Below, piece after piece: positions 37,067 to 47,266 of a DNA stretch of 64,000 nucleotides. The translations under genes were made by a program, and so were the position numbers. Numbering within the stretch: position 1 is the first letter of the stretch; each line of letters begins with the position of its first letter. The notes beneath the pieces are model-generated. The model did no database searches, was not told the DNA's origin, and saw only the letters and a program-made list of their open reading frames with translations. This DNA is from Alteromonas sp. LOR (GTDB lineage: Bacteria > Pseudomonadota > Gammaproteobacteria > Enterobacterales > Alteromonadaceae), in the NCBI RefSeq assembly GCF_000753865.1, contig NZ_JQFW01000056.1, positions 62,001-126,000 of the forward strand, given 5' to 3'.

Positions 37067-38104
37067 TCAGCTGCACAGTGCGTTCAATTTTCCGGAAATA
37101 TGATGGCTATCAAGGGTAAAACTGGCACATCCAGCCTCTATTAACTCTTTAGGCATGCCAAACACCACTGCAGACTTTTCACTTTCGGCAATCGTTATAG
37201 CCCCACCTTTGAACGCTTTACTCATAGCTTGCGCCCCGTCATACCCCATTCCGGTGAGTTGGACACAAAGCATATTCATCGGCTCATAGCAGGAAAGTGC
37301 TGACTCAACCATGCGATCTACACTCGGGTGCCACAGAAAAGAAGGGCTAGATGGAACCGGCCTAATAAAAATGTCTTGGCCTGATTTTGAGAATACGACG
37401 TCCGAATCCCCCTTTGCTATATACACGCAGCCGCGCTTCAATTTGGTTTTATTGCCGGCTTCCATGACAGGAAGTGGGCAAATTCCATCCAACCGATTGC
37501 TTAGTGCGCTAGTAAATGAAGCAGGCATGTGCTGAGCAATAACGATAGGTGCCGGAAAATGTGGTGAAAGCTGAGTTAATATTTCCTCCAATTTTTTTGG
37601 ACCGCCCGTTGAAACTCCAATAAGCACGACATCCACCTGCCGGTTTGAAGATGTATTCTGCGGGACAGGGGCTGCAGCTGAATTTACTTTTCGAATTGAT
37701 CTTACTGGCTTAACAGCGTTCGTCAGAGCATGGACTTTATCAATCAGCGAAGCTTCTATATCTGCAATATCACGTGATACGGTTCCGCCAGTTTTTAGTA
37801 CAAAATCGGCGGCGCCTAAGGTGAGCGCTTCTAAGGTGACAAACGCACCTTTTTGAGTGAGCGATGAAACCATAATGATTGGGCAAGAGTATAAGTCTTT
37901 CAAAATAGCTAAACATGTCATCCCATCCATCACGGGCATATTGATGTCTAACGTAATGCAGTCTGGTTGAAACTCAACGGCTTTGTTCAGTGCTTCTTCT
38001 CCGTTGCGCGCTATGTCAACCACAAACCCCTCCCTGATGAATAGGCCAGAGAAGTGTTTACGCATAAGAGCGGAGTCATCGACGATAAGAACTTTAATGG
38101 GCAT
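37067..38104 (-). CDS. cheB: Chemotaxis methylesterase CheB
   Basis: A receiver domain (residues 3-120, phosphoacceptor Asp53 in ITLDINMPV) and a C-terminal methylesterase domain with the catalytic triad: Ser in GVSTGGP, His in AQHMPASF and Asp in GMGYDGA. Removes methyl groups added by CheR. 345 residues from ATG 38104, which has GAGAGG seven bases upstream; TTG 38119 lies before that site. The linker is Pro/Ala/Asn-rich. Confidence 0.95.
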   Translation of the reverse strand: MPIKVLIVDDSALMRKHFSGLFIREGFVVDIARNGEEALNKAVEFQPDCITLDINMPVMDGMTCLAILKDLYSCPIIMVSSLTQKGAFVTLEALTLGAADFVLKTGGTVSRDIADIEASLIDKVHALTNAVKPVRSIRKVNSAAAPVPQNTSSNRQVDVVLIGVSTGGPKKLEEILTQLSPHFPAPIVIAQHMPASFTSALSNRLDGICPLPVMEAGNKTKLKRGCVYIAKGDSDVVFSKSGQDIFIRPVPSSPSFLWHPSVDRMVESALSCYEPMNMLCVQLTGMGYDGAQAMSKAFKGGAITIAESEKSAVVFGMPKELIEAGCASFTLDSHHISGKLNALCS

Positions 38105-38131
38105 TTCTTGACCTCTCAAGCGATAAAATGT

Positions 38132-39652
38132 TTAACCACGGGCAGTTTCTACAGCTTTGTCGTGAAGCAAAACGCTAGGCTCGATAAGTTGGATAATGCG
38201 TTTTTCATCGCTGAGCTTTATTAACCTGTTTAAAAATTCACTTTGTGAATCTGATAAGGAAGGTGCTTTTTCAATCGCATTTCGCACCACGGTTTTTACT
38301 TCAACAACGCTGTCTACAATGAAACCTGTACGTAACTTATTTTTCGTCAGTACAACAATCCTCTGACGCTCACAGCTTTGCGACGAAGGCAGATTTAAAC
38401 GGCTTCTCAAATCGATAACAGGTAAGACTGTACCTCTTAAATTAACAATACCTTTCAGGTAGTGAGGAGTGCCTGGCACACTCTCCAGCTTCTCTGGAAC
38501 ACGAGTTATCTCCTGTGTGTCTTCAATACTAACGCCATACTCCTGTCCCTCAATCCAGAATATGACGTACTGTTCATAGTCGTCTTCGCCCGCCGAGTCT
38601 TGCTTAACCTCGGTCACGTTATCCTCTCCTATAAGATCGGTTTCCATGGTATTTAGCGTATGTGATAATGAACGCATGAAAATATTCTCCAACGAAATTA
38701 TTGAAACTAAACTTTTACCGCCGTCTCGTCGGTAAACCGCTTCAAGGAAGCCAGACTCTGCGCCATCGTTACAAACACTAGGAACAGGCTCCATCTCATT
38801 ACTGCAAATTGACATGACGTTGCTTACCTTAGCGACAACGAAGCCAATACTTCCATAATGTGCGCTATGTATGATCACAATTCTGCTTGCATCGTTAATT
38901 TGAGAACTTTTCATGTGTATGGTCGACGCAAGATCGATAATAGGAATAATTCGCCCCCTGAGATTAACAAGCCCTAAAACACAAGGTAGGCTATCGGGTA
39001 ATTGCGACATGACATCTGGTACCCGCACTATTTCTTGCACGTCCTGTAGATGCAGGGCAAAGTCTTGACCATCCAGCGAAAAACAGACAAGTTGCTGCAA
39101 GTCATCTGCCTCTTCTTCAATACTGGCCTTACTGTCAGCTGATGCAAAGTGAGAAAGGGTGGCATTTTGCGATTCTACTTTTGCTATTGATTGTGCTTTA
39201 GCTAAGGAAGACACATTCAGAATTTGCTCAACAGGCCTGTCTGCTTGCTTTATAATTCCGTCTAAATAGTCGTAAGCCACAGCTATCTTTTTACTATCGC
39301 TGTCGACCACGCAATTGCTTGGCACGCTGTACACTTTGAGAACTCTGTCTACAAGGAAACCAATACTCCCAAGCTCTGTATCAACTACGATAACGCGATT
39401 CACATCGGATACCGCTGAAGGCGTGCTAAGTAAAATCATTGACAGATCGTAAACTGGCAGCACATTTCCTCTCAGATTTGCCAGTCCTTGCATTTGAGGC
39501 GGACCTAATGGGACAGATACCAAAACTGGAACTCTGATGATTTCTCCGACTGATACCATTTGGAATGCAAAACATTCTTCTTGGATTAAAAAAGAAACAA
39601 ATTGTTTTTCAACATCTGCGCTATCAGTGTGAACTTGTTCGGTTATACTCAT
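38132..39652 (-). CDS. Triple CheW-domain adaptor
   Basis: A 506-residue protein built from three consecutive CheW domains (about residues 15-150, 185-330 and 360-500), each with the LVNLRG or LANLRG core (GLANLRGNVLPV, GLVNLRGRIIPI, GIVNLRGTVLPV). Normal CheW is a single domain of about 160 residues that links receptors to CheA. Short acidic linkers join the domains. ATG 39652 has GGAGG five bases upstream; the upstream frame to 39703 is not needed. No separate single-domain CheW is in the operon, so this is its only coupling protein. Confidence 0.93.
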   Translation of the reverse strand: MSITEQVHTDSADVEKQFVSFLIQEECFAFQMVSVGEIIRVPVLVSVPLGPPQMQGLANLRGNVLPVYDLSMILLSTPSAVSDVNRVIVVDTELGSIGFLVDRVLKVYSVPSNCVVDSDSKKIAVAYDYLDGIIKQADRPVEQILNVSSLAKAQSIAKVESQNATLSHFASADSKASIEEEADDLQQLVCFSLDGQDFALHLQDVQEIVRVPDVMSQLPDSLPCVLGLVNLRGRIIPIIDLASTIHMKSSQINDASRIVIIHSAHYGSIGFVVAKVSNVMSICSNEMEPVPSVCNDGAESGFLEAVYRRDGGKSLVSIISLENIFMRSLSHTLNTMETDLIGEDNVTEVKQDSAGEDDYEQYVIFWIEGQEYGVSIEDTQEITRVPEKLESVPGTPHYLKGIVNLRGTVLPVIDLRSRLNLPSSQSCERQRIVVLTKNKLRTGFIVDSVVEVKTVVRNAIEKAPSLSDSQSEFLNRLIKLSDEKRIIQLIEPSVLLHDKAVETARG

Positions 39653-39736
39653 CACTGCCTCCTCATCTCGACCGCTTCGTTTTGACCACTTTGCACAAAC
39701 CACATCTTAATGACCGATTTCTATTAACCAATTCAA

Positions 39737-41644
39737 CTAGCCGTTTTGCATTTCATCAGCTACTGATGCAATTTCTTCAATGGACTTAGCGAGTAACTCC
39801 ATTCCCCTACTCTGCTGCTCAGCAGCCACAAGTGCTTGCTGACAGTTACTGCTGGCCTGTTCATTGGCAGTAGCAATTTGCTCGAGTCCTTTTTGCGCTT
39901 GTGTTACCCCCGCTGATATTTCCTGCCCACTGTCTTTCATTCCTTGGTTGAACTTAATAATTTCGCCAATATCAATACTGATTTTTTCCACATCCTTCAT
40001 TGTTTGCTGTGCTTTTTGAACTTCTCGTGATGCGTTTTCTGCAACATTAGTAAGGTCAAATTTGACTTTAACTGTTTGATCTTGAATGGCTTTTATTAAG
40101 TCTTTGATTTGCTCTACGTTTTCCGCCGCTTCATCTGCTAAACTTTGAATATCGGAAGAAACGACAGCAAAGCCTTTTCCAAATTCGCCCGCTCTTGCAG
40201 CTTCCACAGCACCGTTAACCGCTAACATGCTAGTCTTCACGGATACTGTGGTAATAGTGTCTATAACTTTATCGATCTGTCGGGTCATTGCTTCCATGGT
40301 AGAAATGGATGAGACATTTTCTTTGCTGGTTTCAAGCGCGATATCAATTCCCGACACCATCTCTTCGATAAGTGTTTTATTCGTTGCGAGTAAGACAGAA
40401 ATGGATTCACCTTTTTCTAAAGCTGTATCACATTGTGAAGAGGCTTTATCCACACCCTCTCGCAGAACTTCAATGTTACCTACCGCCTGGTCAACCGCGC
40501 TTGCAGCTTGCTGAGCACCGTTGTTAACCTGAGTAAGAGCGGTTGATATTTCTGTTGATGACCGACTGATCTCTTCGAGAGTCGCAGATAGTTCTTCAGC
40601 AGAGGAGGCGACTTCTTCTGCGCTTTTATTAATGTCCGTGCTATTGCGTAGCTCCTCGGTTATGATTTCGAGCGATTGTGCGGCTTGCTCTGCTTGGGTC
40701 AGTGCAGCGCTTTGTTCAGCGACATTAGATGAAACCTCTTGGGCCGCTGATGACTGCTCTTCCGCTGCGCACGATATTGCTTCTGAAGCAGTCTGAATTT
40801 CTGTTGCAGCATGTTCCATTGATTTAACCTGAGCTTGAAGCTCATAAGCACCATTCGAAATTGCTTGCATATCCTCTTTTATCGTACTGAGCTGCGAAGT
40901 AACTGTTTCTCCTTTTTTTACTTCTTCCAGTGCTGACTCAGAGGATGATTTAACAGAGTCTGAAACTTGGTTCGACTGCATTTGAATAGACTCGATTTGC
41001 TTTGCAATTTCAGATGCACTCTTATCAGATACTTCTGCCAAAGCACGCACCGTGTCAGCGACAACCGCAAACCCCTTTCCGTGCTTACCAGCTCGCCCCG
41101 CTTCAATTGCTGCATTGAGCGCAAGAAGATTAGTTTGGTCAGCAATACGAGTCACTTGTTTGACCGCCTCGCCAATGTTGGAGGCCTGCTGCTCTAATTC
41201 ACTCATCATTACAACAGAACGTGATTGATTTTCAGATGCCACCTTTACGCTTGACATAATAATCGCCAAATCATTAACCACTCTTTCAATGTATTTCTCT
41301 AGCTCGTTGGATTTACCCAACGTCGCGGTAGATAGCTCAGTTTGCTCTGTTAAACCGCCCGCAATTTGAGTGATAGCTGCCAAACTTTCTTGGCTTGCAC
41401 TACTTGACTCTTCTGCTCCAGCCGATATTTCACTAACCGCAGTTGAGAGTTGATCTGTAGCACTCGATGATTCGTTGATTCCACTTGCAAGCTCAGTTGT
41501 TGCCGTTGCAATCCGCTCAGCTGCTTGTTGTTGCCTCGCTAGCGTGCGTGCCTTTTTACGTGCATCTTCCGCTTGTTTCCTCATTCTAGCGTCAACATTA
41601 ACGGTGGGGGCAGAGCTTTGCTCGGTGTTTTTTTTGAGTGCCAT
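39737..41644 (-). CDS. Soluble chemoreceptor with two signalling tips (DosM-like)
   Basis: A 635-residue receptor with no membrane segment and no sensory domain. Two MCP hairpin tips are visible: one at residues 167-205 ([18 protein letters not shown] then [11 protein letters not shown]), and a second at 467-505 ([18 protein letters not shown] then [11 protein letters not shown]), which is more diverged. The N terminus has a basic Arg/Lys/Gln stretch (residues 20-44). Double-signalling-domain receptors of this layout stabilise the cytoplasmic arrays of Vibrio cholerae cluster I (DosM). First gene of the operon; the ligand is unknown. Confidence 0.9.
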   Translation of the reverse strand: MALKKNTEQSSAPTVNVDARMRKQAEDARKKARTLARQQQAAERIATATTELASGINESSSATDQLSTAVSEISAGAEESSSASQESLAAITQIAGGLTEQTELSTATLGKSNELEKYIERVVNDLAIIMSSVKVASENQSRSVVMMSELEQQASNIGEAVKQVTRIADQTNLLALNAAIEAGRAGKHGKGFAVVADTVRALAEVSDKSASEIAKQIESIQMQSNQVSDSVKSSSESALEEVKKGETVTSQLSTIKEDMQAISNGAYELQAQVKSMEHAATEIQTASEAISCAAEEQSSAAQEVSSNVAEQSAALTQAEQAAQSLEIITEELRNSTDINKSAEEVASSAEELSATLEEISRSSTEISTALTQVNNGAQQAASAVDQAVGNIEVLREGVDKASSQCDTALEKGESISVLLATNKTLIEEMVSGIDIALETSKENVSSISTMEAMTRQIDKVIDTITTVSVKTSMLAVNGAVEAARAGEFGKGFAVVSSDIQSLADEAAENVEQIKDLIKAIQDQTVKVKFDLTNVAENASREVQKAQQTMKDVEKISIDIGEIIKFNQGMKDSGQEISAGVTQAQKGLEQIATANEQASSNCQQALVAAEQQSRGMELLAKSIEEIASVADEMQNG

Positions 41645-41682
41645 GGGTTACCTCAGTACGGTTCAGAATAGATACACATTTA

Positions 41683-41708
41683 CTATCAGCGACTTTCTGA
41701 ATAATTTA
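41683..41708 (-). promoter_or_regulatory. Possible sigma-28 (FliA) promoter of the chemosensory operon
   Basis: On the minus strand: TAAATTAT, ten bases, GCTGATAG, about 38 bases before the receptor start. Both boxes match the FliA consensus (TAAAGTTT-N11-GCCGATAA) at 6 of 8, with a spacer one base short. Weak. Confidence 0.3.
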
Positions 41709-41929
41709 GGTATAAATCAAAATACTAAAGTATAGAAATAACGAACTAAGAAAATGATCCCGCTACAGAGATTTCGAAAAAACGAGCAGAATACACAAAT
41801 GACACTAATGTCACATAAAAGTAAAATATTGATCTGCAAGATAAAATGTAAAACGCTGACAATTGAAAAAACGTCAATTATCTTTCGTCTAATAAGAGAA
41901 AGTTTGAAAAGAAAATTTTTGAGTTTTTG

Positions 41930-41964
41930 CGTAACTGAACGACATTTGTATGACGTTCATTACG
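41930..41964. repeat. 35-bp near-perfect inverted repeat beside mutT
   Basis: CGTAA(C)TGAACG(A)CAT - TTGT - ATG(A)CGTTCATTACG: about 14 paired bases per arm, broken by one bulge and one mismatch. It lies nine bases past the mutT stop, in the 329-base gap before the chemosensory operon, and has no T-run on the correct side for either strand. The rest of the gap (41645-41929) is AT-rich with no gene. Confidence 0.6.
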
Positions 41965-41973
41965 AAAAAGAGG

Positions 41974-42360
41974 TTAGGGAAGTGTTAAAGCTTGTATAAT
42001 GGGTTTGTTCGCCGCAGGGAATTCATCGCTGTTAATGTCACTCAATGACTGCCAGCGTGAAGACTGCCCTTCTTTGCCGTGGGGCTCGCCGGTAAATTGC
42101 GTCACGCGATGCACATCTAGTTTTACGCGCTTATCGCCATAGTCATGCTCGATAAGTATTAACGGCTCGCTAGATAGCACGTCTATGCCAATCTCTTCGG
42201 CAAGCTCTCGCTTAAGTGCCTCAGTAACCGTTTCTCCGCTTTCCACTTTTCCACCGGGAAACTCCCATTTCCCGCCTTGGTGAGCGTCTTTTGCGCGAAG
42301 GGTGGTAAAGATATCATCGCCGCGGGCAACAACGCCCACGGCAACATGTACCACTTTCAT
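41974..42360 (-). CDS. mutT: 8-oxo-dGTP diphosphatase
   Basis: Nudix hydrolase that removes oxidised dGTP from the pool. 128 residues. The Nudix box GKVESGETVTEALKRELAEE begins near residue 37 and continues IGI, matching GX5EX7REUXEEXGU. The ATG abuts the secA stop, so they are probably co-transcribed as in E. coli. Confidence 0.95.
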   Translation of the reverse strand: MKVVHVAVGVVARGDDIFTTLRAKDAHQGGKWEFPGGKVESGETVTEALKRELAEEIGIDVLSSEPLILIEHDYGDKRVKLDVHRVTQFTGEPHGKEGQSSRWQSLSDINSDEFPAANKPIIQALTLP

Positions 42361-45071
42361 TAACTTAATTTACCGTGGCACTGCTTATACTTCTTACCCG
42401 AACCACAGGGGCACGGATCGTTACGGCCTACTTTAGGGCCATTTCTTACGGCAGTACGTGGCGTATTACTGGCCTCTTCTGGCTGCGTTTCAGAAGCATC
42501 TTGATGCTCAAAGTTTTTAGGTACGTCATCGGCTTGGCGACGCTGCTCTTCCACTTTTTGCACGTCTTCTTCTGCCTGTACTTTTACGCGGGCAAGAATG
42601 GTAATAACTTCAACTTTTAAGGTCTCTAGCATTTGTGAGAATAACGCGAAGGATTCTCGCTTGTACTCTTGCTTTGGATTCTTCTGAGCATAGCCACGTA
42701 AGTGAATACCTTGGCGAAGATGGTCCATAGCCGCCAAATGCTCTTTCCAGTGGCTGTCTAGGTTTTGTAGCATTACCGCTTTTTCAAACTGACGTAGCAC
42801 TTCAGGCCCTACTACTTTTTCTTTCACTGTGTAAGCACCTACTACTTCACCATGAATGCGTTCACGAAGCTTCTCTTCATAAAGCTTGTCATCGTTTTCC
42901 AACCATGACTGCACCGGCAAATCCACAGCGAAGTCTGCTTTCAAGCGTTCTTCTAAGCCCTTCACGTCCCACATTTCTTCAAGAGACTGCGGTGGAATGT
43001 ATTCGTCTACAACGCTCGTGATAACGTCTTCACGGATAGCAGAAATTGTTTCGCTGATATCGCCTTCATCGAGTAGTTCGTTACGCTGCTCGTAAATAAC
43101 TTTACGCTGATCGTTAGCCACGTCATCGTATTCAAGAAGCTGTTTACGGGTATCGAAGTTACGACCTTCCACTTTGCGCTGTGCGTTTTCAATAGCGCGC
43201 GTCACCCAAGGGTGTTCAATAGCCTCGCCACGCTCCATGCCTAAACGCTTCATCATGTTGCCCATTTTTTCAGAGGCAAATATGCGCATAAGCGCGTCGT
43301 CTAACGATAGATAGAAACGACTTGAACCAGGGTCACCCTGACGGCCTGAACGTCCGCGAAGCTGATTATCGATACGACGAGATTCATGACGCTCGGTACC
43401 AATGATATGTAAACCACCAGCAGCGAGTACTTCGTCGTGTCTTATTTTCCACTCTGATTTAATTTTCTCTACCTGAGCGTCGGTAGGATTTTCAATATTT
43501 TCAATTTCAGCCTGCCAGTTACCGCCCAATACAATATCGGTACCACGACCGGCCATGTTAGTCGCAATAGTTACGGCACCCGTTTTACCCGCCTGTGCCA
43601 CTATGTCAGCTTCATGCTCGTGGAATTTGGCATTCAGTACTTTGTGCGGAATCTTCGCTTTTTTAAGAATACGCGAGATAAGCTCAGAGTTTTCAATTGA
43701 TACTGTACCTACTAAGGTAGGCTGTCCACGTTTCACGCAGTCTTTTATGTCCTCTACTATCGCTTCGTATTTTTCTTCAGCGGTTAGGTAGATAAGGTCA
43801 GCCATGTCTTTGCGCTGCATTGGCTTGTTGGTAGGAACAACCACGGTTTCTAAGCCATAAATATGCTGAAATTCAAACGCTTCTGTATCTGCCGTACCTG
43901 TCATACCCGCCAATTTGTTGTATATGCGGAAGTAGTTCTGGAAAGTAATTGAAGCAAGCGTTTGGTTTTCGTTTTGAATGCGTACGCCTTCTTTCGCCTC
44001 TACCGCTTGATGTAAACCTTCAGACCAACGACGCCCATCCATCGTACGACCAGTGTGTTCATCAACAATAACAATCTGATCTTCTTTAACAATGTAATCT
44101 ACGTCTTTAGTAAATAGCTTGTGGGCACGCAGTGCAGCATTAATATGGTGCAGCAGTGAAATATTGCCCGCAGCAAATAGTGATTCGCCCTCTGGTAGCA
44201 CGCCTTCTTCCTGAAGAATTTCTTCCACATGCAGTTGCCCGCGCTCAGTTAAGTGAATCTGCTTGGCTTTAAGGTCGATGGTGTAATCGCCATCACCCTC
44301 TTGGCCTTCTTCATCTTCCTTTTCTTGCTGTACAAGTTGAGGAATTAACACGTTGATTCTGCGATAGAGCTCTGAACTATCTTCAGCTTGGCCGGAGATG
44401 ATCAAAGGCGTCCGCGCTTCGTCAATTAAAATGGAATCAACCTCATCCACTACTGCGTAGTTAAGTGGACGCTGCACTCTGTCTTGGGGACTAAATGCCA
44501 TGTTGTCGCGAAGGTAATCGAAACCGAATTCGTTGTTCGTACCGTAAGTCACATCAGCTTGGTAGGCTTTGCGCTTTTCCTCTGATGACATGCCCGGCAC
44601 GTTACAACCGACTTCCATGCCCAAGAAGTTGAACAGTTGATTACTCCACTGCGCATCACGCTTGGCAAGGTAGTCGTTCACAGTAATAACGTGAACACCT
44701 TTACCCGATAATGCATTTAAGTAGGTAGGCAAGGTTGCAGTTAGCGTTTTACCTTCACCAGTACGCATCTCTGAAATGTTGCCTTGATGCAGTACCTGAC
44801 CGCCCAACATTTGCACGTCGAAGTGACGCATGCCGTATACGCGTTTACTGGCTTCTCGCACCGTCGCAAACGCTTCATTTAGCAACGCATCTAGGGTTTC
44901 ACCCTTTTCAATGCGCGCTTTAAATTCGTCGGTTTTTGCTTTTAGCGCCTCATCAGAAAGCTTTTCATACTCTGCTTCCAGTGCATTGATGGCATCTACG
45001 TTTTTACGTAATTTTTTTAATAGACGGTCGTTTCTACTTCCGAATACTTTTCTAAGGATGCTTGAAAACAT
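42360..45071 (-). CDS. secA: Preprotein translocase ATPase SecA
   Basis: ATP-driven motor that pushes unfolded proteins through SecYEG. 903 residues from ATG 45071 (E. coli 901); the frame stays open to 45122, but [16 protein letters not shown] aligns with the E. coli N terminus. Walker A MRTGEGKT, the DEVD box, the GRAGRGTD motif and the [19 protein letters not shown] helicase motif are present. The C-terminal zinc site [14 protein letters not shown] ends the protein. No SecM-like arrest peptide lies upstream. Confidence 0.98.
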   Translation of the reverse strand: MFSSILRKVFGSRNDRLLKKLRKNVDAINALEAEYEKLSDEALKAKTDEFKARIEKGETLDALLNEAFATVREASKRVYGMRHFDVQMLGGQVLHQGNISEMRTGEGKTLTATLPTYLNALSGKGVHVITVNDYLAKRDAQWSNQLFNFLGMEVGCNVPGMSSEEKRKAYQADVTYGTNNEFGFDYLRDNMAFSPQDRVQRPLNYAVVDEVDSILIDEARTPLIISGQAEDSSELYRRINVLIPQLVQQEKEDEEGQEGDGDYTIDLKAKQIHLTERGQLHVEEILQEEGVLPEGESLFAAGNISLLHHINAALRAHKLFTKDVDYIVKEDQIVIVDEHTGRTMDGRRWSEGLHQAVEAKEGVRIQNENQTLASITFQNYFRIYNKLAGMTGTADTEAFEFQHIYGLETVVVPTNKPMQRKDMADLIYLTAEEKYEAIVEDIKDCVKRGQPTLVGTVSIENSELISRILKKAKIPHKVLNAKFHEHEADIVAQAGKTGAVTIATNMAGRGTDIVLGGNWQAEIENIENPTDAQVEKIKSEWKIRHDEVLAAGGLHIIGTERHESRRIDNQLRGRSGRQGDPGSSRFYLSLDDALMRIFASEKMGNMMKRLGMERGEAIEHPWVTRAIENAQRKVEGRNFDTRKQLLEYDDVANDQRKVIYEQRNELLDEGDISETISAIREDVITSVVDEYIPPQSLEEMWDVKGLEERLKADFAVDLPVQSWLENDDKLYEEKLRERIHGEVVGAYTVKEKVVGPEVLRQFEKAVMLQNLDSHWKEHLAAMDHLRQGIHLRGYAQKNPKQEYKRESFALFSQMLETLKVEVITILARVKVQAEEDVQKVEEQRRQADDVPKNFEHQDASETQPEEASNTPRTAVRNGPKVGRNDPCPCGSGKKYKQCHGKLS

Positions 45072-45263
45072 TAGCTTTTTTATTCCACTACTTGTCGAGA
45101 CGCCATACCAAAGGTACAGCAAAAATTAATTGTATAAGACTGAAGCCACCATGTGACATTGCCTTGCGATTTTCACATAAAATGCGATTTGTAGTGATTA
45201 ACACTGTTAAAATATGCACTTTATATTGACGCAGGAATTACCCTACTTACCTGGCTGCTACCT

Positions 45264-46142
45264 TTATTTTTTTCTTACGTAAGGTAGAGGATCGACTTGT
45301 TTTCCGTTTCTTATTACTTCGTAGTGAACATGAGCGCCAGTCGAACGACCGGTATTGCCCATTTTAGCGATAGGTTGTCCCTTGGTAACCACATCACCGA
45401 TGGAAACAGACAGTGTGTCGTTGTGCCCATAGCGGGTAACGAATCCATCTCCATGATCAATTTCTACTAGTTGGCCATAACCGTAGCGATCACCTGCCCA
45501 GGTAACAATACCTGCAGCTGTTGTCACTACGTCTACACCCGCCTCTCCAGCAAAATCCAGCCCTTTGTGCATAGCTGATTCGCCAGTAAACGGGTCGGCC
45601 CGCATACCGTAATAAGATGACAACCATCCCGACGCAATCGGACGACCAGATAATCGACTCTGCTCTTGGATATGGTGACCCCGAACCAAACTTTCAAGCA
45701 TAGCTAGCTGTTGCGATTTCAAATCGAGTGATTGCTCTAGCTTGGCTATCTCATTGAGGATGGGGTCGGCTTGGATGTTGTCTGGTATCGATACCGGTAC
45801 GAAAGCGTCCAGGTCAGCCGCTGACATACCTAATTCTGTTGCAATTTGTTTGCCTTGCTCGTCAAGAATGGTTGCTTGTGCCGAGAGTTCGGCCACACGT
45901 GAGAGCAGTGCTTTTAATTTTGTCGTGGTTTGATTTTTTAGCGCGTTGATGTCTTCTTTAGCGCCATCGACTTGTGATTGAGCTAAGCGAACCCGAGCAA
46001 CGTCTTCAGGAACAGACTCTGTTGAACGGCTCGACACCAGCATAAAAATAGATGTGAGCACAGTTGCGCTCACAAGCGTACGGACACTGATACTGTGCCG
46101 ATAGCGTGTATTTTTACCTGCTAGTGTAATTGTTAACTTCAT
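45264..46142 (-). CDS. M23 (LytM) family metallopeptidase
   Basis: A 292-residue envelope protein. One N-terminal membrane segment (about residues 21-37) is followed by a coiled coil (about 45-155) and a LytM domain. The zinc site is intact: His192 and Asp196 in HKGLDF, and His271/His273 in HVHYEV. It probably cleaves peptidoglycan cross-bridges or stem peptides. It takes the place that SecM has in E. coli, between lpxC and secA, an arrangement I recall from other Alteromonadales. Confidence 0.92.
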   Translation of the reverse strand: MKLTITLAGKNTRYRHSISVRTLVSATVLTSIFMLVSSRSTESVPEDVARVRLAQSQVDGAKEDINALKNQTTTKLKALLSRVAELSAQATILDEQGKQIATELGMSAADLDAFVPVSIPDNIQADPILNEIAKLEQSLDLKSQQLAMLESLVRGHHIQEQSRLSGRPIASGWLSSYYGMRADPFTGESAMHKGLDFAGEAGVDVVTTAAGIVTWAGDRYGYGQLVEIDHGDGFVTRYGHNDTLSVSIGDVVTKGQPIAKMGNTGRSTGAHVHYEVIRNGKQVDPLPYVRKK

Positions 46143-46283
46143 ACCACAAAACGGAATTGGACTTCACACTCGAACGTGTTCTTTGCGCGCTAGGCTAATT
46201 CCCTAGGGCTTTATTATTAATGTCGAGACGGAATTCTGTAAATTATCGGCTTACTTTATCATTTATTGAAACGATTGCCACGT

Positions 46284-46314
46284 GAAAAAAAACCGCCAAG
46301 TTGGCGGCTTTTTC
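46284..46314 (-). terminator. Intrinsic terminator after lpxC
   Basis: On the minus strand AAGCCGCCAA-CT-TTGGCGGTT is followed by eight T-rich bases; it begins just after the lpxC stop at 46318. Confidence 0.88.
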
Positions 46315-46317
46315 AAA

Positions 46318-47229
46318 TTATGCTAATACGGGTTGTGCGTAGCGTATTGGCGCGGACTCCTGAGAGTCATACGTCACGAACTCCCAACAATCTTGTTGTG
46401 CTAATAGTGCATTCAGCAGCTTGTTATTTAGACCATGACCGGTTTTATACGCTCTCAGTTCGCCGATTAAGCTGTTTCCGCCAAGGTACAAATCACCGAT
46501 AGCATCCAAAATCTTATGCTTCAGGAATTCATCGTCGTAGCGCAACCCTTCAGGGTTTAACACGCGAAACTCGTCAAGGGCCACAGCGTTTTCCATGCTG
46601 CCACCTAATGCTAGGTTATTCGCATTCATATACTCAAGATCGCGCATAAAACCGAATGTGCGCGCTCTGCTAACTTCGTTAACGTAAGAGCACGAATCAA
46701 AATCCATCACCATGTGTTGGCGGGTTTGGCTAATAACGGGGTGGTCAAAGTCGATTTTGAAATCTACACGGAAGCCGTCATAAGGAACCAGCTCAGCCCA
46801 TTTGTCTTCATCTTCTACGCGCACCGGTTTCTTTATACGGATAAACTGCTTAGGTGCATTTAATTCTTCAATACCCGCCGTTTGAAGCAGAAATACAAAC
46901 GGACTTGCACTTCCATCCATGATTGGCAGTTCGTTACTGTCAACTTCAACGATGATATTGTCGATGCCTAAGCCAGCAAGAGCAGAAGCAAGATGCTCAA
47001 CGGTCTGAATTGTCACACCGTCTTCGTTATTTAAACACGTGCACAGCATGGTGTTCCCTACCGCGTCGGCGCGAGAAGGAATATCAACATGAGGGATAAG
47101 GTCAACACGCCTAAACACGATTCCCGTGTTCGCAGGCGCAGGCCGGAGAGTCATCGTGACCTTTTCCCCTTTATGAAGCCCAATGCCGGTTTCTTGAACC
47201 GGATGCTTGATTGTACGTTGTCTAATCAT
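46318..47229 (-). CDS. lpxC: UDP-3-O-acyl-N-acetylglucosamine deacetylase
   Basis: Zinc-dependent, committed step of lipid A synthesis. 303 residues (E. coli 305). His79 in TVEHLAS and the [10 protein letters not shown] segment (His and Asp) are the zinc ligands. It is transcribed from its own consensus promoter 38 bases upstream and closed by its own terminator, so it stands apart from the dcw cluster. Confidence 0.97.
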   Translation of the reverse strand: MIRQRTIKHPVQETGIGLHKGEKVTMTLRPAPANTGIVFRRVDLIPHVDIPSRADAVGNTMLCTCLNNEDGVTIQTVEHLASALAGLGIDNIIVEVDSNELPIMDGSASPFVFLLQTAGIEELNAPKQFIRIKKPVRVEDEDKWAELVPYDGFRVDFKIDFDHPVISQTRQHMVMDFDSCSYVNEVSRARTFGFMRDLEYMNANNLALGGSMENAVALDEFRVLNPEGLRYDDEFLKHKILDAIGDLYLGGNSLIGELRAYKTGHGLNNKLLNALLAQQDCWEFVTYDSQESAPIRYAQPVLA

Positions 47230-47266
47230 TTGCTTATGCTTTTACCTTTTAAAAAAGCGGGCGCGA

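Noticed and set aside
41754..41999. 81-residue frame upstream of the chemosensory operon
   Set aside because: AT-rich, Lys-heavy, overlaps the mutT end; compositional artefact.
45072..45263. Possible SecM-like arrest gene before secA
   Set aside because: No reading frame with a signal sequence or arrest motif in the gap.
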